NCBI GenBank assembly: GCA_021806345.1
Contig: JAJZXP010000004.1
Span: 1 to 11,678 of the forward strand
Length of the DNA stretch: 11,678 nucleotides
Reading direction: 5' to 3'
Source: Thermoplasmata archaeon
Lineage (GTDB): Archaea; Thermoplasmatota; Thermoplasmata; Thermoplasmatales; Thermoplasmataceae
Shown: positions 7,277 through 11,678 of the stretch, one piece after another
Layout of the letters: the number at the start of each line of letters is the position of its first letter
Position numbering within the stretch: the stretch's first letter is position 1
Notes under the pieces: generated by a model
The model's database searches: none
Told to the model about the DNA's origin: nothing
What the model saw: only the letters and a program-made list of their open reading frames with translations
Program-made: the position numbers and the translations under genes

Positions 7277-7465
7277 TCAAGCTCCAGAAAACACTTCCAT
7301 TTCAGCCAAGTGAAGTACAGATAATGCCAATGGGCCAAAAAGAGCAAGTCTTTCATTAAATCGACTGACTGCAACATCTACACTTATTCTGGCTAATCCA
7401 CCGTAGTATTGAGCCACAATATCCCTTACAATTTGCCCAGTAGACAGTTCGACTTTATTGTGCTG
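7277..7465 (-). pseudogene. Probable gene relic (62 open codons, no start)
   Basis: On the minus strand the frame from 7465 to the TGA at 7277-7279 is open for 62 codons and reads like protein: STGQIVRDIVAQYYGGLARI, then a helix-like stretch containing FNERLALFGPLALSVL. It has no ATG in the conserved-looking part and is preceded by in-frame TAA 7466-7468. Base composition is richer in G and C than the AT-rich DNA on its upstream side. I cannot assign a family. The simplest reading is a decayed C-terminal fragment of a gene; a real small protein starting at an internal GTG is less likely. Its end abuts the stop of the plus-strand gene at 7274. Confidence 0.3.
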
Positions 7466-7612
7466 TTATAATGTCTTATTCCATCTAAATCTAAAATGCA
7501 ATCAATAATATAACTTTCATTAGTAGAAATATTAACAATAACATCAATTATAACAAATTTGTAAATATAGATGAAAACACACAAAATATCAGACTAAATA
7601 CAACATAAAAAA

Positions 7613-7625
7613 ACTTATATATTAA
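7613..7625 (+). promoter_or_regulatory. Archaeal TATA box for the PLSEH gene
   Basis: ACTTATATATTAA is centred about 24 bases before ATG 7642, so the transcript should begin at or beside the start codon. This favours ATG 7642 over the TTG nine bases upstream. The preceding 7469-7612 is very AT-rich and shows no other feature. Confidence 0.5.
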
Positions 7626-7641
7626 TAAGACATTGCGTTTC

Positions 7642-7992
7642 ATGGTAGCAAATAATACTACAATGGAACTGAAAAACGAGCTTAAACTCCATGAGGAGTT
7701 AAGGGCCAAGAAGAAGAAAAAAGGGATACGAGATCCTGTCCTTGAGATGAAAATAGAAGATAGCTTTAGTGTGTCAAGGAAAGAATGGGTCAAAAGATCG
7801 TATAAGGTAGACAGAGAAAATGATACTTATGACGAAGTTATTCATACTGATGATGGTAAAATAATCCACGAAGACCACGGACCACTAAGTGAACACCAAG
7901 AACATGGGGATGCAAAAAAGAAGAAATTCGTTGATGAGCACTCTTCAGATACCCGGAAGACAGAGGAAACAGATGGCAGAACAAACACCTGA
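7642..7992 (+). CDS. Small charged protein with GKIIHEDHGPLSEHQEHG motif
   Basis: A 116-residue hydrophilic protein with no membrane segment. The N-terminal third is a lysine-rich helix (LRAKKKKKG around 20-28). The middle has EWVKRSYKVDRENDTYDEV, and residues 72-89 form a compact GKIIHEDHGPLSEHQEHG motif followed by AKKKK. Short proteins carrying a GxxxH...PLSEHxxHG-type motif occur, as I recall, as hypothetical proteins in bacteria and archaea; no function is known to me. The cluster of His, Asp and Glu residues could bind metal. I chose ATG 7642 because the TATA box lies about 24 bases upstream; an in-frame TTG at 7633 is the alternative. The gene overlaps the following membrane-protein gene by 20 bases, so the two are probably co-translated. 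Confidence 0.6.
   Translation: MVANNTTMELKNELKLHEELRAKKKKKGIRDPVLEMKIEDSFSVSRKEWVKRSYKVDRENDTYDEVIHTDDGKIIHEDHGPLSEHQEHGDAKKKKFVDEHSSDTRKTEETDGRTNT
7962..7967 (+). promoter_or_regulatory. Shine-Dalgarno deciding the start of the membrane protein
   Basis: AGAGGA lies 5 bases before ATG 7973, inside the 3' end of the preceding gene. It supports ATG 7973 over the earlier in-frame ATGs at 7889, 7904, 7910 and 7934. Confidence 0.5.
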
Positions 7993-8353
7993 AACTGGAA
8001 TTCTAACTCGTTTAAGCCTTAATCATTGGTACAAGTATTTACTATACCTGGGAGGAGTCATCCTCATAGTCGGCTTTTATTTCTATCTCCAATATCCTTT
8101 AGCTAACTCTTCTGCGTCACTTGCTGTTATTGACAGAGTCATTGATTTTGCCGTTTACACAATCGTAATTGGCATTTCACTTTGGATTCTTGATGAAATA
8201 TTGTACTTCGTGTACAATTATCTTTACTTCAAAGAGAATAACAATCACGATGAAGTTTATGAGAAGGTTGCAATAGGTTTGCAAATTTTTGAATATTTGG
8301 TTTGGGTAATAGCCTTTTTGATATGGATTTCTATCGCATTAGGAACCGAATAG
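7973..8353 (+). CDS. Small membrane protein with three predicted transmembrane helices
   Basis: A 126-residue protein with three hydrophobic segments at about residues 21-41 (YLLYLGGVILIVGFYFYL), 56-81 (VIDFAVYTIVIGISLWIL) and 99-123 (VAIGLQIFEYLVWVIAFLIW). A charged loop (KENNNHDEVYEK, about 87-98) separates the second and third. There is no signal peptide cleavage site and no family motif that I recognise. ATG 7973 is chosen because AGAGGA sits just upstream and the first 28 residues of the longer frame are polar and lie entirely inside the previous gene. With the 20-base overlap, it likely forms a two-gene unit with the PLSEH protein. A role in membrane stress or element maintenance would be speculation. 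Confidence 0.65.
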   Translation: MAEQTPETGILTRLSLNHWYKYLLYLGGVILIVGFYFYLQYPLANSSASLAVIDRVIDFAVYTIVIGISLWILDEILYFVYNYLYFKENNNHDEVYEKVAIGLQIFEYLVWVIAFLIWISIALGTE

Positions 8354-8444
8354 ATAAGGTTATGATTAGACACTTATGATTTCCCAACGTGTCTTACTGA
8401 ATAGCAACAGCTATTTCCGATTCATTCTCATTATTCCACTTCAA
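8354..8444. other. Convergent intergenic segment with a weak hairpin
   Basis: AGACAC at 8368-8373 pairs with GTGTCT at 8389-8394 around a 15-base loop, just after the membrane-protein stop. There is no adjacent oligo-T tract, so a terminator role is doubtful. Nothing else was recognised here. Confidence 0.3.
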
Positions 8445-8652
8445 CTGAGATTTTATGATTTTATAGTAGATTTTATGAGCTCTCCGAGACTTCTATTTCT
8501 ATATATGTTTAGTTATTGTTTTAAGAGATAATAGATATCATAGATTTTATAAGGTCTATTTTTTTCTATACTTGTTAGAACGCAGTGACACGAAAGCAGA
8601 CTAATCGGATTGCAATTAGGGCTTATAAAATCTAAAAATCATAAAATCTCGG
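8445..8652. repeat. Large inverted repeat with AGATTTTATRA core motifs, candidate replication origin
   Basis: The left arm (8445-8480) and the reverse complement of the right arm (8621-8652) match at 30 of 32 positions, apart from one 4-base insertion in the left arm. Each arm holds two copies of the core AGATTTTATRA: 8448-8458 and 8468-8478 on the plus strand, 8623-8633 and 8639-8649 on the minus strand. A fifth copy at 8542-8552 lies at the midpoint of the whole structure. The spacer is AT-rich and includes a T7 run at 8559-8565. The repeat sits between two convergent genes, so it is not a promoter for either. Repeated protein-binding boxes next to a helicase-like ATPase gene fit an iteron-type origin of a plasmid or virus; a partition or recombination site are alternatives. 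Confidence 0.65.
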
Positions 8653-8698
8653 AATTTAATATCTGATCAGAAGATGAATTTGATAGTTGGTGGAGGTT

Positions 8699-8704
8699 AA
8701 AAAA
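8699..8704 (-). terminator. Oligo-T run after the ATPase gene
   Basis: On the minus strand six T residues follow the ATPase stop codon by about 14 bases (GATTTTTTAACC). This fits an archaeal terminator but is short. Confidence 0.3.
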
Positions 8705-8717
8705 TCTCATATAATAT

Positions 8718-10139
8718 CTAAAATCTATTCTCGACAATCTTTATCAACGTTGCCGGCTTGGTTTTTGTTTTGGCAGTTACACGTTCGATAATACCGCTTT
8801 CAAACAAACTATCTAGTGCAATCTTAACATCAACCATACTCATTCCAAGTTTTTGTGATATGCTTCCTTGCGATATCCATTTTCCATTTTCATGAGTAAC
8901 TGCTAAATAACCTATGGAACCTGTCTTTTCATCTTTCATTGTGTCAACGTTATAACCCTTTTGGTCTTTTATTAGGTCATAATATACCTTTTTAATTTGT
9001 TCAATTATTCTTGTTATCTTTATGGGATTCCATGCTTGTCTTTTTCTATCCTGGTAATGCCTATAGTAATCAAGGAACACACCCTTATACTCCTCCAGGT
9101 CTTTTATGGCATTTTCAAGGTCCACTGTATCCATAATAAGTATTGTATCCTTACAATCCCCCTGACAATTTGAAATTTGAAGTTCCTCATAATTTTTGGA
9201 ATATCTAACTCTTGATGCAGCGTGAATCATCGATAACTGAAGCACCTGCCCCTGAAATTTTGTTGTTGCTTTGACCTCCATGGACTCATCCTTATTGTTA
9301 TGTGCTTCAATGCGGTCAACTTGGAGTTTGTCAACGTATCTGACATATTCCTTTTCAAACTCATCTGTTGCATTAACATTTCTTACCCGACATAGAATCT
9401 TGAAGTATTTTTCATTCATATCATCGAGAATTTCCTTGGAAACGATGTCACCATCTCCACCAAGAGGATTGTATCGCAATGGGGCTTCATCCTTAACATA
9501 GAGAAATCTGAATCCAATACCCTGTTCCCAGAATTGATCTGATAGATGGCTAAGGAATATTGGAGTTGACGTTAACCACGTGGTGCAGTATAATATCTCA
9601 GGATAAGATTCATTTCCACGTCCTGTAGTCCCAGAGTCCTGCACTTCGTTGTCCATTATTTCCGCATATATTTCAAATGTTGATGACAAGGCACCACTTC
9701 GATTCTCCTTCGCCAATGTGGATGCCTCATCTCTGATTATGGCCATTGCGTATGGTGAACCATTGTATTTAATATCATACGGAACTTTGTTTAGATTTTC
9801 CAGTATGTTGTGAGGTGTGTGTTTGGAGAACAATCTTTTAAGATTATTTTGAGGTGGATTCAGCTTAAGGAATGTCTTTTCAAGGAATCTTCTTCCGCCT
9901 GTCTTGTTTGATCCTGATGGACCAAGCCATAAATGTCCTATAGACGCTCTCACCGGCCCTTGCTTTGTGTGGTAACTTGCATTACTTAGTGCCATTGATA
10001 GCTGAGTCTTCAAAATACAATTCATAGTGTGATTTGGTACTGGTACTATTTCCTGCACTCTATGAAAGTAATCAGTAAAGAATGACTCATTATCCGGCGG
10101 TTCCACACGTTTTATATTATTGTTCTCTATATTTATCAT
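8718..10139 (-). CDS. P-loop ATPase with C-terminal winged helix, probable replication helicase of the element
   Basis: A 473-residue protein. HLWLGPSGSNKTGGRRF carries a Walker A motif (GPSGSNKT, residues 73-80). AMAIIRDEAST (131-141) supplies Walker B Asp137-Glu138. TTWLTSTPIFL (186-196) resembles a sensor-1 strand, and GIGFRFLYV (208-215) a candidate arginine finger at Arg211. The order recalls the DUF3987-like helicases found with plasmid and virus primases; no primase domain is present. The C-terminal region (about 395-470) has the look of a winged helix: ISQGSISQKLGMSMVDVKIA, then LFESGIIERV. I chose ATG 10139, preceded at 13 bases by AGGAG; an in-frame TTG at 10175 would add 12 residues but has no such site. 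It follows the AbrB-like gene by 40 bases and ends just before the large inverted repeat, consistent with a replication role. Confidence 0.6.
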   Translation of the reverse strand: MINIENNNIKRVEPPDNESFFTDYFHRVQEIVPVPNHTMNCILKTQLSMALSNASYHTKQGPVRASIGHLWLGPSGSNKTGGRRFLEKTFLKLNPPQNNLKRLFSKHTPHNILENLNKVPYDIKYNGSPYAMAIIRDEASTLAKENRSGALSSTFEIYAEIMDNEVQDSGTTGRGNESYPEILYCTTWLTSTPIFLSHLSDQFWEQGIGFRFLYVKDEAPLRYNPLGGDGDIVSKEILDDMNEKYFKILCRVRNVNATDEFEKEYVRYVDKLQVDRIEAHNNKDESMEVKATTKFQGQVLQLSMIHAASRVRYSKNYEELQISNCQGDCKDTILIMDTVDLENAIKDLEEYKGVFLDYYRHYQDRKRQAWNPIKITRIIEQIKKVYYDLIKDQKGYNVDTMKDEKTGSIGYLAVTHENGKWISQGSISQKLGMSMVDVKIALDSLFESGIIERVTAKTKTKPATLIKIVENRF

Positions 10140-10179
10140 GAGATTCTTCCCGCTCCTGTTTACCGACAGGGGCAATTTT

Positions 10180-10350
10180 TTAATTCTTGCTTTTCTCCCT
10201 TCTTTCTGGATACAAAACTAATAATCCCATTTTGGTATCCTGTATTTCCACCAAATCACCTGCATTCATGTTATACAGATCGGTTAGAGTTTTCGGAAGA
10301 TTCAATGAACAACCTTTGCCATTTGCAATTAGTTTTCTTTTCAAAACCAT
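10180..10350 (-). CDS. AbrB/MazE-like swapped-hairpin DNA-binding protein
   Basis: A 56-residue ORF. It shows the AbrB/SpoVT pattern: a first strand with MVLKRKLIANGKGCSLNLPK, then TLTDLYNMNAGDLVEIQD, where the Asn-Ala-Gly-Asp turn precedes a strand, and finally MGLLVLYPERR. Proteins of this fold dimerise by strand exchange and bind operators as transition-state regulators, antitoxins or plasmid copy-control factors. No toxin gene lies beside it, so a regulator of the downstream ATPase gene or of its own promoter is more likely than an antitoxin; this is inference. The TATA-like element at 10384-10392 lies about 38 bases upstream of the ATG, leaving a short leader. Confidence 0.7.
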   Translation of the reverse strand: MVLKRKLIANGKGCSLNLPKTLTDLYNMNAGDLVEIQDTKMGLLVLYPERREKSKN

Positions 10351-10383
10351 TTTTTCTACCTTAACTATATTATTTTTTCAACC

Positions 10384-10392
10384 TATTTAAAA
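10384..10392 (-). promoter_or_regulatory. Archaeal TATA box for the AbrB-like/ATPase operon
   Basis: TTTTAAATA on the minus strand, about 38 bases before ATG 10350, predicts a start site near 10362 and a leader of about a dozen bases. The site falls just beyond the end of the possible 31-residue ORF. Confidence 0.5.
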
Positions 10393-10399
10393 CTATATT

Positions 10400-10495
10400 T
10401 CATTGCAGAGCACGTATAATCCTGCTTCGCCAATGATACAAACTTACAAAAATCCTTGTTGATAGAAATGAAATTAGTAGCTTTGAATTATTCAT
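10400..10495 (-). CDS. Possible 31-residue small protein
   Basis: ATG 10495 opens a 31-codon frame ending at TGA 10400-10402: MNNSKLLISFLSTRIFVSLY, then a basic tail rich in Arg. AGGAG lies 8 bases before the ATG, though those bases are also the final codons of the upstream gene (GTA GGA GAG), so the match may be chance. The hydrophobic start and basic end would suit a small membrane-associated or nucleic-acid-binding peptide. The start is three bases after the upstream stop codon, which would make it a coupled second gene. Weakly supported. Confidence 0.25.
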   Translation of the reverse strand: MNNSKLLISFLSTRIFVSLYHWRSRIIRALQ

Positions 10496-10498
10496 GAT

Positions 10499-10822
10499 TT
10501 ACTCTCCTACTGTCGCTAATACATAAGCAAGGTAGCATGTTTTTCGAGTTTCAATGATCTTGAGCCGTGCTAATTTTCCGATGAAACTGCTGTCAATATC
10601 ATCTTCATTCAGGATTAGTATGATTCTGCTGTCAATATCTGTTAATTCTTCATCGCGAAAAGCAAAGACACTTTCAAAAGCTATGTATTTATGGTTTCCT
10701 CTCCCTCTATGGATAACACTCTCAACTATTTGCCCCACACGAAGTCCCTGAAAGGTTCTGTCCTTTGGTGCTTCTACAATTTCTTGTCCTATTCCTTTTT
10801 GCTCATGCTTTTCTGTTTGCAT
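10499..10822 (-). CDS. Small OB-fold/TRAM-like protein
   Basis: A 107-residue protein. From about residue 27 it reads LRVGQIVESVIHRGRGNHKY, then AFESVFAF, and near the C-terminus IGKLARLKIIETRKTCYLAY. This order of short strands (GQIV...I.R.GRG..., IGK.ARLKI...AYVL) resembles the TRAM-type OB fold, which in archaea occurs in small RNA-binding proteins; the resemblance is by eye only. The N-terminal 25 residues are charged and probably flexible. A 14-base direct repeat (10587-10600 and 10626-10639), exactly 13 codons apart, gives two DIDS segments. A TATA-like TTTTTAAGTA at 10845-10854 places transcription start at the ATG, so the mRNA is probably leaderless. It lies between the integrase and the AbrB-like gene on the same strand. 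Confidence 0.5.
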   Translation of the reverse strand: MQTEKHEQKGIGQEIVEAPKDRTFQGLRVGQIVESVIHRGRGNHKYIAFESVFAFRDEELTDIDSRIILILNEDDIDSSFIGKLARLKIIETRKTCYLAYVLATVGE

Positions 10823-10844
10823 AAAGGTTCTGATTTACAGAAAC

Positions 10845-10854
10845 TACTTAAAAA
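10845..10854 (-). promoter_or_regulatory. Archaeal TATA box for the TRAM-like gene
   Basis: TTTTTAAGTA on the minus strand is centred about 27 bases before ATG 10822, fitting a leaderless transcript. Confidence 0.55.
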
Positions 10855-10889
10855 CTACGATCAACGATAATCATATTCTGTCTGAAAAT

Positions 10890-10904
10890 ATTACCCTCGG
10901 TAAT
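10890..10904. promoter_or_regulatory. Short perfect inverted repeat, possible operator
   Basis: ATTACCCTCGGTAAT has perfect 6-base arms around CTC. It lies about 36 bases upstream of the TATA box of the TRAM-like gene and downstream of the integrase stop. It could bind a dimeric regulator; it has no adjacent T-tract, which argues against a terminator. Confidence 0.3.
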
Positions 10905-11009
10905 TTGAAAATACAACTTCTTAAAAGTTTTGATTCATGTTTCAGATTGTTGTGCTAACCATCCTATAAACTAAAAGAAAAACTGTCGTAAACCTAATCC
11001 CTAATAATA

Positions 11010-11678
11010 TTAGTCGAGCAAACGCATAATTGCCTTATCGCCAACTGTGGCCACAAATTCAAACCCAGCCTCTAAGTAAGCCTGAACATAATTTGATGGA
11101 ACTGCAACCTGCCTACTTCCGTTAGTCCTTTTTTTCAGCCTCTTCATGTCTGACTCGATTAATTCCCACATCTTTTTTGTCTCTTCCGTCAGAACTTTTT
11201 CTGGCTCTCCATCAATCCTTAACTGCGCTTCATATACCTTGGAAACTCTATCCTGATACACTTTCTCGAATGACTCCCACACTTTGTCTGCGATTTTGTC
11301 GGGTTCTGAGGTCATGATCTTGCTGATTTCATCTTCATTCTGATTTCCGAAGTATTTGAGCATACCTTTGACCACTTCCCTATCTATCTCTTCCTTGCTC
11401 ACTTCATAACTAACTGTCCCCAGGAATTTTGTGGATTTTTCATACGCCTCTCTGATTTCCTCTGTGTGCGCCGACATATCTTCATACACGGATTCCATAT
11501 CGCCGTTATGTCCTGTTATGAACTGTCTCCAAGAGTGTGTAATTAAACCTTTACTCTCTGCCAAGGCGAGTTGTGTCACGAAATATCTTCTCAGGACATA
11601 GGGTCGCCAACTGAAACCACTTTTCATAATTGCATCCTTGATAAATCGACTCACAAAATGGGTAGCAAGGAATGACCT
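11010..11678 (-). CDS. Archaeal tyrosine recombinase (integrase), C-terminal part; 5' end outside window
   Basis: The frame stays open to the right edge, so the GTG at 11654 is an internal valine, not a start; 222 residues are in view. RPYVLRRYFVTQLALAESKG holds the box II arginine (Arg30 of the visible part) in a Tyr-x-x-Arg setting in place of the usual His-x-x-Arg, as in several archaeal integrases. ITGHNGDMESVYEDM supplies the conserved Gly-His (His57) and the candidate nucleophile Tyr65. A long charged helical extension follows, ending in YVQAYLEAGFEFVATVGDKA, which I recall as a conserved tail in thaumarchaeal integrases. It would integrate and excise the element at an attachment site. 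The first arginine and the catalytic lysine lie outside the window, so activity cannot be judged. No attachment site or tRNA gene is visible here. Confidence 0.85.
   Translation of the reverse strand, partial: RSFLATHFVSRFIKDAIMKSGFSWRPYVLRRYFVTQLALAESKGLITHSWRQFITGHNGDMESVYEDMSAHTEEIREAYEKSTKFLGTVSYEVSKEEIDREVVKGMLKYFGNQNEDEISKIMTSEPDKIADKVWESFEKVYQDRVSKVYEAQLRIDGEPEKVLTEETKKMWELIESDMKRLKKRTNGSRQVAVPSNYVQAYLEAGFEFVATVGDKAIMRLLD

Noticed and set aside
7171..7377. 68-codon minus-strand ORF over the end of the GASKLL gene
   Set aside because: Shadow frame; the neighbouring minus frame (7277-7465) looks more protein-like and conflicts with it.
7548..7793. 81-codon minus-strand ORF over the start of the PLSEH gene
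   Set aside because: Phe/Ser-rich antisense translation of a lysine-rich gene and AT-rich leader.
8445..8652. CRISPR array or tandem repeat reading of the AGATTTTATRA copies
   Set aside because: The copies are only 11-13 bases, occur in both orientations and have irregular spacing; they form an inverted repeat, not a spacer-repeat array.
8445..8652. Bidirectional terminator hairpin for the convergent genes
   Set aside because: The 140-base loop and very AT-rich arms make a stable RNA hairpin unlikely, and archaeal termination usually needs only oligo-T.
9271..9501. 76-codon plus-strand ORF inside the ATPase gene
   Set aside because: Antisense shadow with serine-rich composition.
10187..10390. 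67-codon plus-strand ORF opposite the AbrB-like gene
   Set aside because: The opposite strand encodes a clear swapped-hairpin protein with a TATA box; this frame has no motif.
10554..10751. 65-codon plus-strand ORF inside the TRAM-like gene
   Set aside because: Antisense shadow; the minus-strand gene has a well-placed promoter.

Overview
The window looks like AT-rich archaeal accessory DNA. Several genes have a TATA-like element 24-28 bases before the start codon, so their transcripts are probably leaderless or nearly so, while genes inside operons have Shine-Dalgarno sequences or overlapping starts and stops. The C-terminal half of a tyrosine recombinase at the right edge resembles, from memory, integrases of Nitrososphaerota (thaumarchaea) and related archaea. 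I would call the host an archaeon with good confidence and a thaumarchaeon only tentatively. No tRNA, rRNA or CRISPR array was seen.

Layout, left to right. At 2-118 is the C-terminal tail of a probable transposase, overlapping the end of a small CxxC-containing ORF on the other strand (101-229). A stand-alone PD-(D/E)XK nuclease-like gene follows (543-1163, +). A three-gene minus-strand cluster runs from 5510 down to 1284: a DUF5343-family protein, a HEPN-type protein overlapping it by 11 bases, and a large type IIG restriction-modification enzyme. Divergent from it is a plus-strand pair (5828-7274): a uracil-DNA-glycosylase-fold protein overlapping by 8 bases a protein with a glycosylase-like GASKLL...WD segment. 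A probable gene relic lies at 7277-7465, then a small plus-strand pair (7642-8353): a charged protein with a PLSEH motif and a three-helix membrane protein.

The right third looks like the backbone of an integrative element, all on the minus strand: partial integrase (11678-11010), a small OB/TRAM-like protein (10822-10499), a possible 31-residue ORF, an AbrB-like DNA-binding protein (10350-10180), and a P-loop ATPase with a C-terminal winged helix (10139-8718), likely the replication helicase. Just past the ATPase, in a convergent intergenic gap, is a striking inverted repeat: 36- and 32-base arms with a further copy of the core motif at the exact centre (8445-8652). It is a good candidate for the element's origin or another protein-binding centre.

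Taken together, I read the window as a mobile element with a replication/integration module on the right and a defence cargo (restriction-modification, HEPN/DUF5343, glycosylase-like pair, lone nuclease) on the left. The most promising candidates for little-described systems are the DUF5343-HEPN pair and the UDG-like/GASKLL pair.
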